DNA of 64,000 bases, from positions 1,178,001-1,242,000 of the forward strand of contig NZ_JAAZWE010000001.1 of NCBI RefSeq assembly GCF_013185185.1, in the 5' to 3' direction. A program made the position numbers and the translations under genes. Of this stretch, positions 9,271 through 20,021 are shown piece after piece. Numbering within the stretch: position 1 is the first letter of the stretch; each line of letters opens with the position of its first letter. The notes below the pieces were generated by a model that saw only the letters and a program-made list of their open reading frames with translations, was not told where the DNA came from and did not search any database. This DNA comes from Saccharibacillus endophyticus. GTDB lineage: Bacteria; Bacillota; Bacilli; Paenibacillales; Paenibacillaceae.

Positions 9271-9404
9271 TTTTCCAAGTCCCTCGTTTCGTGTTGATTT
9301 CGTTTCGCGCCTTTCCAAATAGGCCCTAATCGTTATACGCAAACAGCTTGCCGATTGTAGCGGTCAATGCACAAGAAAACTTTTCCGCAAGCAAAATCGC
9401 AAAC

Positions 9405-9442
9405 AAAAAGGCATCTGTGCCCAATGGTCACAGACGCCTTTT
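9405..9442. terminator. Terminator after mntR
   Basis: AAAAAGGC(A)TCTGTG pairs with CACAGACGCCTTTT around CCCAATGGT, with T-runs on both strands. Confidence 0.85.
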
Positions 9443-9868
9443 CTAATTTTCGGTCGTTGTATCGTTCTGGACTGACCTAAGCTCTTCCAAACGCTTCGGA
9501 TCACCGTTGAAATATTCCACCAGCGATTCGATTTGCGTGATTGAATTCCAGCTCAGATGATGCTCAATGCCTTCCACATCCGCGTAGATATGGCTCTCCT
9601 CCACTCCGATCAGACGCAAAAATTCCTCCAACAGCTGATGGCGGTCCACCAGTCTTTTGCCGATCTTTTTGCCTTTGCTCGTAAGAATCAACCCGCGGTA
9701 TTTTTCATACACGAGGTACTCGTCCTTATCGAGCTTCTGAATCATCTTGGTGACTGAAGAAGGATGAACTTCCAACCCTTCGGCGATATCCGATACCCGG
9801 GCGTAGCCCTTTTCCTCAATCAGCAGGTAGATACGCTCCAAATAATCTTCCATACTGGGCGTTGGCAT
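9443..9868 (-). CDS. mntR: Manganese transport regulator MntR
   Basis: 141 residues, the B. subtilis MntR length and very close to it in sequence: [30 protein letters not shown], then the wHTH recognition helix [18 protein letters not shown] and the metal-site residues in [13 protein letters not shown]. DtxR family; with Mn2+ it represses manganese uptake genes. The ATG at 9868 gives the MntR N-terminus; the frame is open upstream but without a family match. It lies downstream of the znu operon in the same direction, separated by a terminator, and is probably transcribed alone. Confidence 0.95.
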   Translation of the reverse strand: MPTPSMEDYLERIYLLIEEKGYARVSDIAEGLEVHPSSVTKMIQKLDKDEYLVYEKYRGLILTSKGKKIGKRLVDRHQLLEEFLRLIGVEESHIYADVEGIEHHLSWNSITQIESLVEYFNGDPKRLEELRSVQNDTTTEN

Positions 9869-10080
9869 CCGCTTCCCTCTTTTCCTTGACTTGAGGCCGC
9901 CTTTTCGCGACTCTCTCGATAATGACGCCGATGAACACCGATCCCGACGCTTCGAAAATCGAACCGCTTCGAGACCTGTCTTCATGATGCGTCAGCCTTG
10001 CGTATTCATCATGCCAGCAAAAAACGGCTCTTACTATGATACCTTTATTCGAAGCCTATTGGCAAGTTCATGTCATAAAA

Positions 10081-10113
10081 AAAGAGGATACCGTCAGACG
10101 GTATACCCTCTTC
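10081..10113 (-). terminator. Terminator overlapping the znuB stop
   Basis: On the minus strand AGAGGGTATACCGTC pairs with the CGGTATCCTCT arm and runs into TTTTTTT. The znuB stop codon (10094-10096) is inside the hairpin. Confidence 0.88.
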
Positions 10114-10897
10114 GCGCCACCAGCGTCAGCAGCAGCATTAAAATAAGCAAAAGGACAATCGTAGCCCCCGGCGCAAAATTCCAAATACCCGCAACGATCA
10201 AGCCTGCGATTACGGCAATCTCCGCTACGGCCACTGATAATATGATCGACATGCGGAAGCTTTTAGCCAAAAACAAACTGCAAGCGACCGGAATCGTCAA
10301 TAGCGCCGACACCAATAATGCACCGACAATCTTGATTGCCGTACTGATTACGAGCGCCGCAAGCACCGTAATCAACATATTCAGCAGCTTGACCGGAAGT
10401 CCGCTGACCGCGGCCGCGTCCTCTTCGAACGTAAGCAGGAACAATTCCTTATAGAAGAAGACCACGACGGCCACGACCACCACCGTAACGCCGCCTACCA
10501 GATACAGATCGGTCCGGCCAAGCGTATAAATACTGCCGAACAAATAACTCGTTACGTCGGTGTTGTAGCCTTGTCCGAGCGTGAAGAGGAACGAGGCCAT
10601 GGCCACGCCGCCCGACATGATCACCGCGATCGACAGCTCGGCATACCCTTTGTACGCACGGCGCAGCTTTTCTATGGCGAAGGATGAAATGACCGCAAAC
10701 ACCAAGCCCACCACGAGCGGATAAACATTAATCAAAAAACCGAGCGCCACCCCGGCGATCGTCACGTGCGCCAGCGTATCCCCGATCATCGACAAGCGGC
10801 GCAGTACGAGAAACATGCCGATCAGCGGTGCCGTCAATCCGATCAGCAGACCGCCGAGTAAAGCGCGTTGAAAAAAGTCACTGAACAAAATTTCCAA
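10094..10897 (-). CDS. znuB: Zinc ABC transporter permease
   Basis: 267 residues with about eight hydrophobic segments, ABC-3 family (ZnuB/AdcB/MntB). Family features include the N-terminal FFQRALLGGLLIGLTAPLIG and VLRRLSMIGDTLAHVTIAGVALG. It forms the membrane channel for the ZnuC ATPase. It starts 12 bases after znuC and is the last gene of the znuA-znuC-znuB operon. Zinc rather than manganese is inferred from the His-rich ZnuA and the Zur-type operator. Confidence 0.92.
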   Translation of the reverse strand: MEILFSDFFQRALLGGLLIGLTAPLIGMFLVLRRLSMIGDTLAHVTIAGVALGFLINVYPLVVGLVFAVISSFAIEKLRRAYKGYAELSIAVIMSGGVAMASFLFTLGQGYNTDVTSYLFGSIYTLGRTDLYLVGGVTVVVVAVVVFFYKELFLLTFEEDAAAVSGLPVKLLNMLITVLAALVISTAIKIVGALLVSALLTIPVACSLFLAKSFRMSIILSVAVAEIAVIAGLIVAGIWNFAPGATIVLLLILMLLLTLVARRGYTV

Positions 10898-10909
10898 ATT
10901 ACCGTCTCC

Positions 10910-11686
10910 TTACCCTTGCTCCGCCGATCCGACGAGCGGCATCGAATGCTGTAGATTCGTTTCTCCGCAATCCAGATCGTCGTGCGAATGACGCACGAAA
11001 AACTTGATTTTCCCGTTTTGCTGCCGCGGTTCTTTGCCCAAATAATCTTCTAGGCGATCGATATCGTGCGACACCATCAGGAAGGTGATATTGTGATGCT
11101 GGTGCATGTGCCGAATCAATTCGAAAAAGCCGTCCTGCGTCTCCGCATCGATCCCTACCGTCGGCTCGTCGAGCACAAGCAGATCCGGTCGATTGATCAT
11201 CGCGCGCGCCAAGAAAACACGCTGCTGCTGACCGCCCGACAGACGTCCGATGCGTTTGTCCGCGATGTCCTCGATCCGCATGACTTGCAGAGCATCCTCA
11301 AGCTTCGTTTTGGCTTCTTTCGTCAATCGACGGAACAAGCTTTTGTTGGTGTAGAGTCCCGAAGTTACCACTTCGCGTACCGTTGCCGGGAACAGCATAT
11401 TCAGCGCGTTTTTCTGCGGCACGTATCCGATTCGTTCCCAGTCGCGGAAGCTGCGGATCGATTCGCCGAACAAACGGATTTCCCCGCTCGTCGGCGGCAT
11501 CAGTCCCACCAGCATTTTGAGCAACGTCGTTTTGCCGGCCCCGTTGGAACCGACGATACCGACGAAGTCCCGTTCTTTGACGCTGAAGTTCAAGTCTTTC
11601 ATGACATGCTGGTCTTTATAAGAAAAGGACACGTCGCGTAGCTCGATCATCGGCTGATGGCAATCCACAGTCGGAAAAGCGGACAT
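10910..11686 (-). CDS. znuC: Zinc ABC transporter ATP-binding protein
   Basis: About 258 residues. Walker A GSNGAGKTT, signature LSGGQQQRVFLARA, Walker B LLVLDEP and the H-loop SHDI are intact. A C-terminal extension (last 40 residues) contains several His, Asp and Cys (VRHSHDDLDCGE), which could bind metal; its role is unknown. The ATG at 11686 has AAGGAGGGAATGCC upstream; the further upstream ATG at 11716 lacks a comparable site. It energises ZnuB. Confidence 0.92.
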   Translation of the reverse strand: MSAFPTVDCHQPMIELRDVSFSYKDQHVMKDLNFSVKERDFVGIVGSNGAGKTTLLKMLVGLMPPTSGEIRLFGESIRSFRDWERIGYVPQKNALNMLFPATVREVVTSGLYTNKSLFRRLTKEAKTKLEDALQVMRIEDIADKRIGRLSGGQQQRVFLARAMINRPDLLVLDEPTVGIDAETQDGFFELIRHMHQHHNITFLMVSHDIDRLEDYLGKEPRQQNGKIKFFVRHSHDDLDCGETNLQHSMPLVGSAEQG

Positions 11687-11797
11687 GGCATTCCCTCCTT
11701 TTTTATCTGCGTCCACTCAAACGCGCGGCCCGACAGATTGCCGGAACCGCGCGTTTATATATTGACCCTATCGAACGCGTCAACATGCTTGTCTCTT

Positions 11798-12811
11798 CTA
11801 TTGTAAGGCGAGAAGCAGATTTTGCAAATTCTTTTGCATCAAACTGAAGTAATCATCGCCGTCTTTGGCCTGCTGCTCCGTCAAACCCTCAACCGGATTC
11901 AAGACCAACGTCTCCACGCCGGCTTCGTCCGCCAATGTTTTAGCCAATTTATCGGATACCAGCTCTTCGAAGAAAATATAACGTATGCCTTCTTCCTTCA
12001 CCAGCTTCGCCAGATTCAGCATATCCTGCGCACGCGGCTCGGCGTCCGGCGACAGACCCATAATGGCATGCTGCGACAACCCGTAATCACGCGCCAAATA
12101 CCCGAATGCCTGATGGGAGACCACAATTTCTTTATTCGTCAATGGAGAAAGCTTTTCCGCAAACTCGGTATCGAGTTGAGTCAGCTTGCCCGCCAACGCT
12201 TCATAACGCTCATCGTAGCCTGCTTTATGATCCGGATCGGCTTCAACGAGACTGTCGCGGATGTTCCCTGCCATGATCAGTGCCGACTTCGGACTTACCC
12301 AAGTATGGGGATCCGTATGTTTGGCATCGGCAGACTCTTCGGCATGTTCGTCCTCCGAGTGTTCTTCGCCTTCATGATCATGATCTTCTTCCGCGGCTCC
12401 GTGATTGTGCCCGTCGTCTTCGGTCGTGAGAATCAGATCGACGCCCTGGCTGACCTCCACGGCTTTGACTTCGGAATCGGAATCCAGCCCCTTCAAAAAG
12501 TCCGGCACCCATCCTTCAAGCCCGGCTCCATTGTAGAAAAACAGTTGAGCTTTCGAAGTGTTCACGATGTCCTGACCGCGCGGCGTCCAATCATGCGGTT
12601 CTACGCCGGTCGGCAGCAGGTTGATCACGTTCGCATCGTCGCCTCCGATCGCGGAAGCAAATTCATAGATGGGATAAAAGGTTGTGACTACATTGACCTT
12701 GCCTTCCACAATGGTTCCTGCCGAGTTTCGACCGCACGCCGACAATACAAGCAATGCCGCCAAGGCTATGACCAGTGCCAAGCGTCCTGCATATTTGTTG
12801 TTGCGCTGCAT
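11798..12811 (-). CDS. znuA: Zinc-binding lipoprotein of the ABC importer
   Basis: About 337 residues, cluster A-I (ZnuA) solute-binding lipoprotein. The signal peptide ends in a lipobox (LVLSAC). The domain opens with VNVVTTFYPIYEFASAIGGD, and the metal ligands are suggested by GVEPHDW, the second-half SHQAFGYLARDYGL and the DPHTWVSPKSA segments. An acidic His-rich loop (about residues 125-165, many HDHE, EEH and DEHAE motifs) is typical of zinc, not manganese, transporters. The ATG at 12811 is preferred; the GTG at 12823 overlaps the GGAG site. Confidence 0.93.
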   Translation of the reverse strand: MQRNNKYAGRLALVIALAALLVLSACGRNSAGTIVEGKVNVVTTFYPIYEFASAIGGDDANVINLLPTGVEPHDWTPRGQDIVNTSKAQLFFYNGAGLEGWVPDFLKGLDSDSEVKAVEVSQGVDLILTTEDDGHNHGAAEEDHDHEGEEHSEDEHAEESADAKHTDPHTWVSPKSALIMAGNIRDSLVEADPDHKAGYDERYEALAGKLTQLDTEFAEKLSPLTNKEIVVSHQAFGYLARDYGLSQHAIMGLSPDAEPRAQDMLNLAKLVKEEGIRYIFFEELVSDKLAKTLADEAGVETLVLNPVEGLTEQQAKDGDDYFSLMQKNLQNLLLALQ

Positions 12812-12862
12812 ATTTGCATACACTCCGTTTCATATAAAAAATCCGATTCCGAGCAAGTACGC

Positions 12863-12889
12863 CCTAATCGTAACCTTACCGATTATAGG
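12863..12889. promoter_or_regulatory. Zur-type operator over the znuA -10
   Basis: CCTAATCGTAA-CC-TTACCGATTATAGG is an imperfect palindrome close to the B. subtilis Zur box pattern (AATCGTAAT-N-ATTACGATT). It covers the -10 of the znuA promoter. A second, half-like site (ATTTACGATTAG, 12924-12935) lies just upstream of the -35. zur itself is encoded about 3 kb away (15.8 kb). Confidence 0.75.
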
Positions 12890-12910
12890 ATTCCGCTTGA
12901 ACATTGTCAA
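12882..12910 (-). promoter_or_regulatory. Consensus sigma-A promoter of znuACB
   Basis: On the minus strand TTGACA (12905-12910), a 17-base spacer and TATAAT (12882-12887): a perfect match to both hexamers. Such a strong promoter fits an operon held off by a repressor. Confidence 0.9.
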
Positions 12911-12942
12911 CCTTTTTCGGTACATTTACGATTAGTTTCAAT

Positions 12943-12984
12943 AGCAAAAAACCGGACTTCTCCGCAGCAGGAGAAATCCGGTGC
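12943..12984 (-). terminator. Terminator after metG
   Basis: On the minus strand ACCGGATTTCTCC pairs with GGAGAAGTCCGGT (one mismatch) around TGCTGC and runs into TTTTTTG. Confidence 0.9.
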
Positions 12985-12993
12985 AATCTGTTC

Positions 12994-15395
<2,402 letters not shown>

Positions 15396-15427
15396 CATGA
15401 TGCAATATCACGATAGTGATACACCAA

Positions 15428-15457
15428 AATATACCGAAGAAAAGCCCGAGGTGTCAA
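15428..15457 (-). promoter_or_regulatory. metG promoter
   Basis: On the minus strand TTGACA (15452-15457), an 18-base spacer and TATATT (15428-15433). The start point near 15421 opens the T-box leader. Confidence 0.85.
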
Positions 15458-15490
15458 GTATAGCGTTGAAACTCAATGCCTGCGCATACA

Positions 15491-15529
15491 AAAAAGTCCA
15501 CGGTCCCGATTAAATGCGGGTTCCGTGAA
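15491..15529 (-). terminator. Terminator overlapping the yidD stop
   Basis: On the minus strand TTCACGGAACCCG pairs with CGGGACCGTGGA and is followed by CTTTTTTG. The yidD stop codon is in the loop. Confidence 0.8.
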
Positions 15530-15797
15530 CTCCTCCATGCCCTTCGTGATCATCCGGTTTCGGAGCGCGCGCAACGCGCGGCGGTACCGGATCATAACCG
15601 CCGGCATGCAGCGGATGGCACTTCGCGATTCTTTTCGCGGCCAGCCAGCTTCCTTTGGCAGCCCCATGAATTTCAACGGCTTCCAGCGCATACGCTGAAC
15701 AAGTCGGCACGAACCGACAGCTCGGCGGCGTAAGCGGGGAAATGAACTTCCGGTAAAAACGGATCGGTCCCTGGACCGTCCGGCGCGCGATTTTCAT
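15510..15797 (-). CDS. yidD: Membrane protein insertion efficiency factor YidD
   Basis: 95 residues. The UPF0161 signature is present: [61 protein letters not shown], with the three conserved cysteines. It is a small peripheral membrane protein that assists YidC-dependent insertion. The start overlaps the zur stop by four bases (ATGA). In most genomes yidD lies with rnpA/yidC; here it is coupled to zur, which is worth noting. Confidence 0.93.
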   Translation of the reverse strand: MKIARRTVQGPIRFYRKFISPLTPPSCRFVPTCSAYALEAVEIHGAAKGSWLAAKRIAKCHPLHAGGYDPVPPRVARAPKPDDHEGHGGVHGTRI

Positions 15798-16258
15798 CGC
15801 GCTTCACGCTTCCCGGCAGCCGCTTTGACCGGCTCCTGCGCCGCTTCTTCGCGGCAGTCCTTGCAGTAGCCAAACACTTCAAACTTATGCTTCACGACTT
15901 GGAAATCGTCCGGCGACTCCGTCAACTGCATCGGGCAAAACGTAATCGGATACGTTTTTTCGCATTGCAGACAGATCATATGGTGATGGTGATGATCTTC
16001 GCTGCAATGCAGCTTAAACTTCACGCCTTCTTCGAATACGATCTGCTCCAACACGCCGAGTTCCTGCATCACGCGCAGATTGCGATAAACCGTGTCGAAG
16101 CTGAGTCCTTTGTATTTTTGTCCCATATAGTCATAAACATCCTTGGCAGACAGATAACCGGGCGCTTCGGCAAATAATCGTGCCAGCGTCTTGCGCTGAT
16201 CCGTGATCCGCAACCCCTGTTCAGCCATGATCTCGATAATGCGTTCCATCGAAAGCAT
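15794..16258 (-). CDS. zur: Zinc uptake regulator Zur
   Basis: About 154 residues, Fur family. The DNA-binding half has [31 protein letters not shown] and [23 protein letters not shown]. The metal half has a run of five His before MICLQCEKT and the paired CxxC motifs (CLQC and CKDC) of the structural zinc site. The HHHHH-ICLxC-CPM arrangement matches B. subtilis Zur rather than Fur or PerR. It probably controls the znu operon 3 kb away, where matching operators are seen. The start follows GGGAGG; upstream in-frame codons look unrelated to the family. Confidence 0.9.
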   Translation of the reverse strand: MLSMERIIEIMAEQGLRITDQRKTLARLFAEAPGYLSAKDVYDYMGQKYKGLSFDTVYRNLRVMQELGVLEQIVFEEGVKFKLHCSEDHHHHHMICLQCEKTYPITFCPMQLTESPDDFQVVKHKFEVFGYCKDCREEAAQEPVKAAAGKREAR

Positions 16259-16382
16259 CGGTAATCTTCGCCTCCCGGCCGTCTCCGGCTTAGTCCTTGG
16301 AGCGCCTTTATTCGTAACGCCCTTCATTAATAATGCCCCAAATCAACCGCGGAGTCAATCGGCCGCATTCCCGCAAATATGC

Positions 16383-16424
16383 GAAAAGCCCGGTTCCGCT
16401 TGAGGCGGAGCCGGGCTTTTCGAT
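16383..16424. terminator. Bidirectional terminator
   Basis: GAAAAGCCCGGTTCCGC pairs with GCGGAGCCGGGCTTTTC. It lies between zur and the 3' end of the PKD protein gene, and T-runs are short on both strands. Confidence 0.75.
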
Positions 16425-16525
16425 TAACCTTCGATTCATCGGAGCACACGCGGCCTCAGAATATCCCCGACCTGCCGAAGCCATGCCGAACCGTGATATC
16501 CTGTCGCTTGTACTCTCGTTAACAC

Positions 16526-18949
16526 CTATTGCTTGAGCGCGGGCATTTGACTGAAGATCAGATTAACCGACAGGTTGCTGCCCGGTGCCGGCGTGAACTC
16601 CAAATCTACGCTCTCCGTGCTATTGCCCGTACGGTAGACTACGCCTGCTTCGCTCGACGTATTCAAGGCCGAGCCGACCAATCCCATACTTTGCGCGGAT
16701 AACTCGACGAGCTGCCCGTTCACGACGATCCAGCCTGCATATTTGCCGCCGCGTCCGTTAAAGGTAATGAGCGTATTCGGAGCAACCTTGTCGAGGTGGA
16801 TTTTGTACAACACGCCGAAGTTGCCCAGATTCGATTCTGGCAGGTTATTCGGAGCATCCACGCCGGTCAAGTTCAAGTCGTCCTTGTTATCGCCGATGAT
16901 AAGCTTCGTTGGCGTTGGGCCGCCTACAGGCTCGAATACGTCAATGATTTTAGTCGCGAGCGGATACGTGCCGCGGTTGTGGACGCCGTCGCGCGGAGCT
17001 GTCGTCAATGTTTTTGCCGCTTCGATCGGATCGACATCGGTATCGACCATCAACGTGCTGTACGTGATCGGCTGGGAAGCATCGACGTCGGCGATCAGCG
17101 AGATGACCGTTTTATCCGCCATCGGAACTTTATTCAGATCCGTCAAAATGACTTTGCTTTCTCCCGGCTGCAACGTGATCGTCGTACGTTGTTTGCCATC
17201 GATCACCGATTGATGGTAACGCTGTACGGAGACTTTACCTGCTGCCGTAGCGAAAGGACTCGGGCCGCCGAAGCCGCTATCCAAAGTTTGAATCGTTGCC
17301 GGCGTCGCATTGTTGTTGGTCGCGACAACGTACATGGTTACGCGTTTTTTCGTGTAGTTCGCATGGTGAACCATGAAACGAACTTTACCGTTGATCGTAT
17401 CTTCGTACAGTTTGCCTGTGCCGAATACCGATTCCGGGCTGTTGCTGCGATACAGGGTCACGTCACCGAGCGTATCGTAACGAGCTACTTTTTGCATGGA
17501 CGGAACGCTGCCGCCATCGAACAGGAATTTGCTTCCGATCGGCACGAACAGCGCATTATATTCATCTTGCGTGTACAGAACTTCGTCTGTAACCGTGATC
17601 GTTTTGGTGAAGGTATCGGTTGCGCCGTCTTCATCCGTAACAGTCAGGGTAATGGTCTGAGGACCGGAAACGAAATAAGCCCCCTTCTGGTTTTCCCATA
17701 CACGGCTGTTAGCTTCCGGCAAGTTACCGTCCGGGTCGTAACTTTGGTCCGTATAATTGACAGGTTCACCCATGCGGTAGACTTCTTTATCGGTTGTAAA
17801 TTGTGCTACCGGTGGCTGGTTTGGCGCTTCAACCGTAACGGTTTGGCTGTAGGGATCACTCCATTGTCCCTTTGAATCTTGCACGGAATAAGTGATTGTA
17901 TAGGTCCCCGGATCAGTGAAGACATCCTGACGGCCTTCCCAACGCTCATCAACGATATCGTAGCCGCTAGGCGATTCGGATTTCGTCGTATAAGTTACCA
18001 CGGTTTCACCGGCAATGATTTTTTCAGGCGACACGGTAAACGATGCTGTCGGCTTGGAAGAAATCGTCAACGTGATCGTTTTCGCTTTGTAATCGATCTT
18101 ATAAGGAATACCCAGTGCTTGCGTGATCGAAGTCAGCGGCACCATGAAGGTACTTTTCTCTTGATAAGAAGTCCCCTTCATCTTGGTAGGTACTCCGTTT
18201 ACGGTGTACGTATCGGTGCCTAATTTGAAACGTAATTCGTCTTTGCCTTTTGTAATGACGGTTTCTTTCGTTTTTGCATCGTATGTAAGTTTGAGGCCTA
18301 CACGATTAACAAACGAACGAACGGCAATATACGACACGCCGTCTTTAGCAGCCATCGGCTGAGCAGCGGTATAGGTTTGCCCATCCTGATACATTTTGTT
18401 GCCATTGATCATCAGAACAAGCTTATCCGTTCCCAATGTCGTCGATGCGTCGAATGTCGGCACGGTAGGCGTCGTTGCATTCGGAGTCTTCGTTGGCGTT
18501 CCGGTGCTTGGTGCAGTCGGCGTCGTTGCCGGGTTCTGCGCAGCCGGTACGGTTTCTTCGTCTGTCGGAGGTTCCGTCGTCTCCGTTCCGTCGACAGGCG
18601 TTGCCGAAGAATCGTCAGGCGTTTGCGTATCTGTAGGCATGTTGCCTTCCGTTTCAATCGGATTCGCCGGAGATTGCTCATTCGGTGAAGGTTGAACATT
18701 TGTAGATGCTGCCGGATCGGCAACAGAATTTGCAGCTTCGCCAGTTGTTTCGTTCGGCGCAGTTTGCGTTGGCGCGGCAAGTTTCTTCGTATAGCTTTTG
18801 GCTGCACCGTCTTGTTGTACCACTTCTCCTTGTACAACGACTGGCGTATTACCCGATGCCGCTGCTGCTTGGGCCGATGCAGGAGGCAGCACGGCTGCTG
18901 CCTGCACGACGACGAGCAGAGCGATGATCGTGATTTTCTTCAGATTCAT
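16526..18949 (-). CDS. Large secreted stalk-domain/PKD protein
   Basis: About 807 residues. After a Sec signal peptide (MNLKKITIIALLVVVQAAAV, cleavage near AQAAA) comes a low-complexity Thr/Pro/Glu/Ala linker (about 40-175), a copper-amine-oxidase-N-like domain (LVLMINGNKMYQDGQTY ... YIAVRSFVNRVGLKL ... FMVPLTSITQALGI, about 178-300), and two PKD-like Ig folds (about 303-385 and 390-465, each ending in ITVTV-type strands). The last 330 residues are of no family I recognise; they are rich in beta-strand and end in SVDLEFTPAPGSNLSVNLIF. There is no LPXTG or SLH motif, so it is likely released or held by its stalk domain. The ATG at 18949 follows AGGGAG. Confidence 0.82.
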   Translation of the reverse strand: MNLKKITIIALLVVVQAAAVLPPASAQAAAASGNTPVVVQGEVVQQDGAAKSYTKKLAAPTQTAPNETTGEAANSVADPAASTNVQPSPNEQSPANPIETEGNMPTDTQTPDDSSATPVDGTETTEPPTDEETVPAAQNPATTPTAPSTGTPTKTPNATTPTVPTFDASTTLGTDKLVLMINGNKMYQDGQTYTAAQPMAAKDGVSYIAVRSFVNRVGLKLTYDAKTKETVITKGKDELRFKLGTDTYTVNGVPTKMKGTSYQEKSTFMVPLTSITQALGIPYKIDYKAKTITLTISSKPTASFTVSPEKIIAGETVVTYTTKSESPSGYDIVDERWEGRQDVFTDPGTYTITYSVQDSKGQWSDPYSQTVTVEAPNQPPVAQFTTDKEVYRMGEPVNYTDQSYDPDGNLPEANSRVWENQKGAYFVSGPQTITLTVTDEDGATDTFTKTITVTDEVLYTQDEYNALFVPIGSKFLFDGGSVPSMQKVARYDTLGDVTLYRSNSPESVFGTGKLYEDTINGKVRFMVHHANYTKKRVTMYVVATNNNATPATIQTLDSGFGGPSPFATAAGKVSVQRYHQSVIDGKQRTTITLQPGESKVILTDLNKVPMADKTVISLIADVDASQPITYSTLMVDTDVDPIEAAKTLTTAPRDGVHNRGTYPLATKIIDVFEPVGGPTPTKLIIGDNKDDLNLTGVDAPNNLPESNLGNFGVLYKIHLDKVAPNTLITFNGRGGKYAGWIVVNGQLVELSAQSMGLVGSALNTSSEAGVVYRTGNSTESVDLEFTPAPGSNLSVNLIFSQMPALKQ

Positions 18950-19041
18950 TTTACGACTCCCTTTATAGCTGAATTTGGTCCTTCTCTCGCTAAGCACATA
19001 GACTTAGACGCGCCAATCCGTTAAAAGTTTCTGTGAAACAG

Positions 19042-19082
19042 TAAAAAAAGCGCCCTTCCTGTAAAAGGAAAGGTCGCTTTCT
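19042..19082 (-). terminator. Terminator after pflA
   Basis: On the minus strand AAAGCGACCTTTCC pairs with GGAAGGGCGCTTT around TTTTACA and runs into TTTTTACTG. Confidence 0.8.
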
Positions 19083-19175
19083 GTAAACGTTATGCAAGCA
19101 TTTACACAGTTATCAACCTATTAATATTTAAAAAGATAATTTCTTGAATTTTAGGTATTACGGCAACAAAAGCAG

Positions 19176-19913
19176 TTACGCCATTTGCATGTTGCGGCCT
19201 TCTTCGATCAATCTGTACGCCCGTTGAACTTGCTCGTCCGTCGGAGAATCTACGCCTTCCAGCGGGTATTCCCGACCGAGTTCTTTCCATTTATAAATGC
19301 CCATTTGATGGTAAGGAAGAATTTCGAATTTCTCGACGCCGTTCAACGTTCCGATAAACTTCCCAAGATCTCGCAGGTTATTTTCATCGTCATGAATGCC
19401 GGGTACGAACACATGGCGAATCCACATCTTTTTGCCGTGATCGGACAACCATTTTGCGGTACGCAGCGTTTGTTCGTTGCTGACGCCTGTCAGCACTTTA
19501 TGTTTGTCGTTATCGATATGCTTAATATCCAGCAGAACAAGATCGGTTACATCCATCAGATATTGCAGTTTGTCCGCATTATTGAAGCCGTTGCTGTCGA
19601 GCGTCGTATGCAGTCCCCAACGTGCTTTCACTTCGCGGAATACTTCGGCTACGAACGCGGCTTGCAGCGTCGGTTCGCCGCCCGAGATCGTTAATCCGCC
19701 GCCGGAAGAACGATAGTAATTGAGGTAAGGCTGTATTTCGGATAATACTTCTTCAACGGTCACTTCTTTGCCGCCGTCAAAATTCCACGTATCGGGATTA
19801 TGGCAGTATTGGCATTTCATCAAGCATCCTTGCATAAATAGCACGAAGCGAATTCCCGGGCCGTCTACCGTCCCGAATGTTTCCAGTGAGTGCATGCGTC
19901 CTTTGTGACTCAT
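19176..19913 (-). CDS. pflA: Pyruvate formate-lyase activating enzyme
   Basis: 245 residues, radical SAM. The [4Fe-4S]/SAM motif CLMKCQYCHNPDTW is near residue 30, preceded by SLETFGTVDGPGIRFVLFMQG; downstream are LTISGGEPTLQ and the VLLDIKHID segments. It generates the glycyl radical on PflB. An AAAGGGTG site precedes the ATG. It follows pflB by 108 bases that contain a hairpin, which would lower its expression relative to pflB. Confidence 0.96.
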   Translation of the reverse strand: MSHKGRMHSLETFGTVDGPGIRFVLFMQGCLMKCQYCHNPDTWNFDGGKEVTVEEVLSEIQPYLNYYRSSGGGLTISGGEPTLQAAFVAEVFREVKARWGLHTTLDSNGFNNADKLQYLMDVTDLVLLDIKHIDNDKHKVLTGVSNEQTLRTAKWLSDHGKKMWIRHVFVPGIHDDENNLRDLGKFIGTLNGVEKFEILPYHQMGIYKWKELGREYPLEGVDSPTDEQVQRAYRLIEEGRNMQMA

Positions 19914-19930
19914 TCGTCGTCACCCTTTCA

Positions 19931-19965
19931 ATAATAACGGCGCTCACATCCCGCGAGCGCCGTAT
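19931..19965 (-). terminator. Attenuating hairpin between pflB and pflA
   Basis: On the minus strand CGGCGCTC-GCGGGATGT-GAGCGCCG is followed by TTATTATT. The U-tract is imperfect, so partial read-through into pflA is expected. Confidence 0.7.
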
Positions 19966-20021
19966 AGTTGATGTTGAATGAACAGGTAGCCAGCCCGAAG
20001 TCAACGCTTCGGCTTGCTTAC

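Noticed and set aside
9331..9345. Zur-like half-site CCTAATCGTTA upstream of the GHL10 gene
   Set aside because: Only one half is present and no promoter is placed near it; likely chance.
10094..12823. Reading the ABC transporter as a manganese importer because mntR is adjacent
   Set aside because: The binding protein has an acidic His-rich loop and the operator is Zur-like; mntR is behind a terminator.
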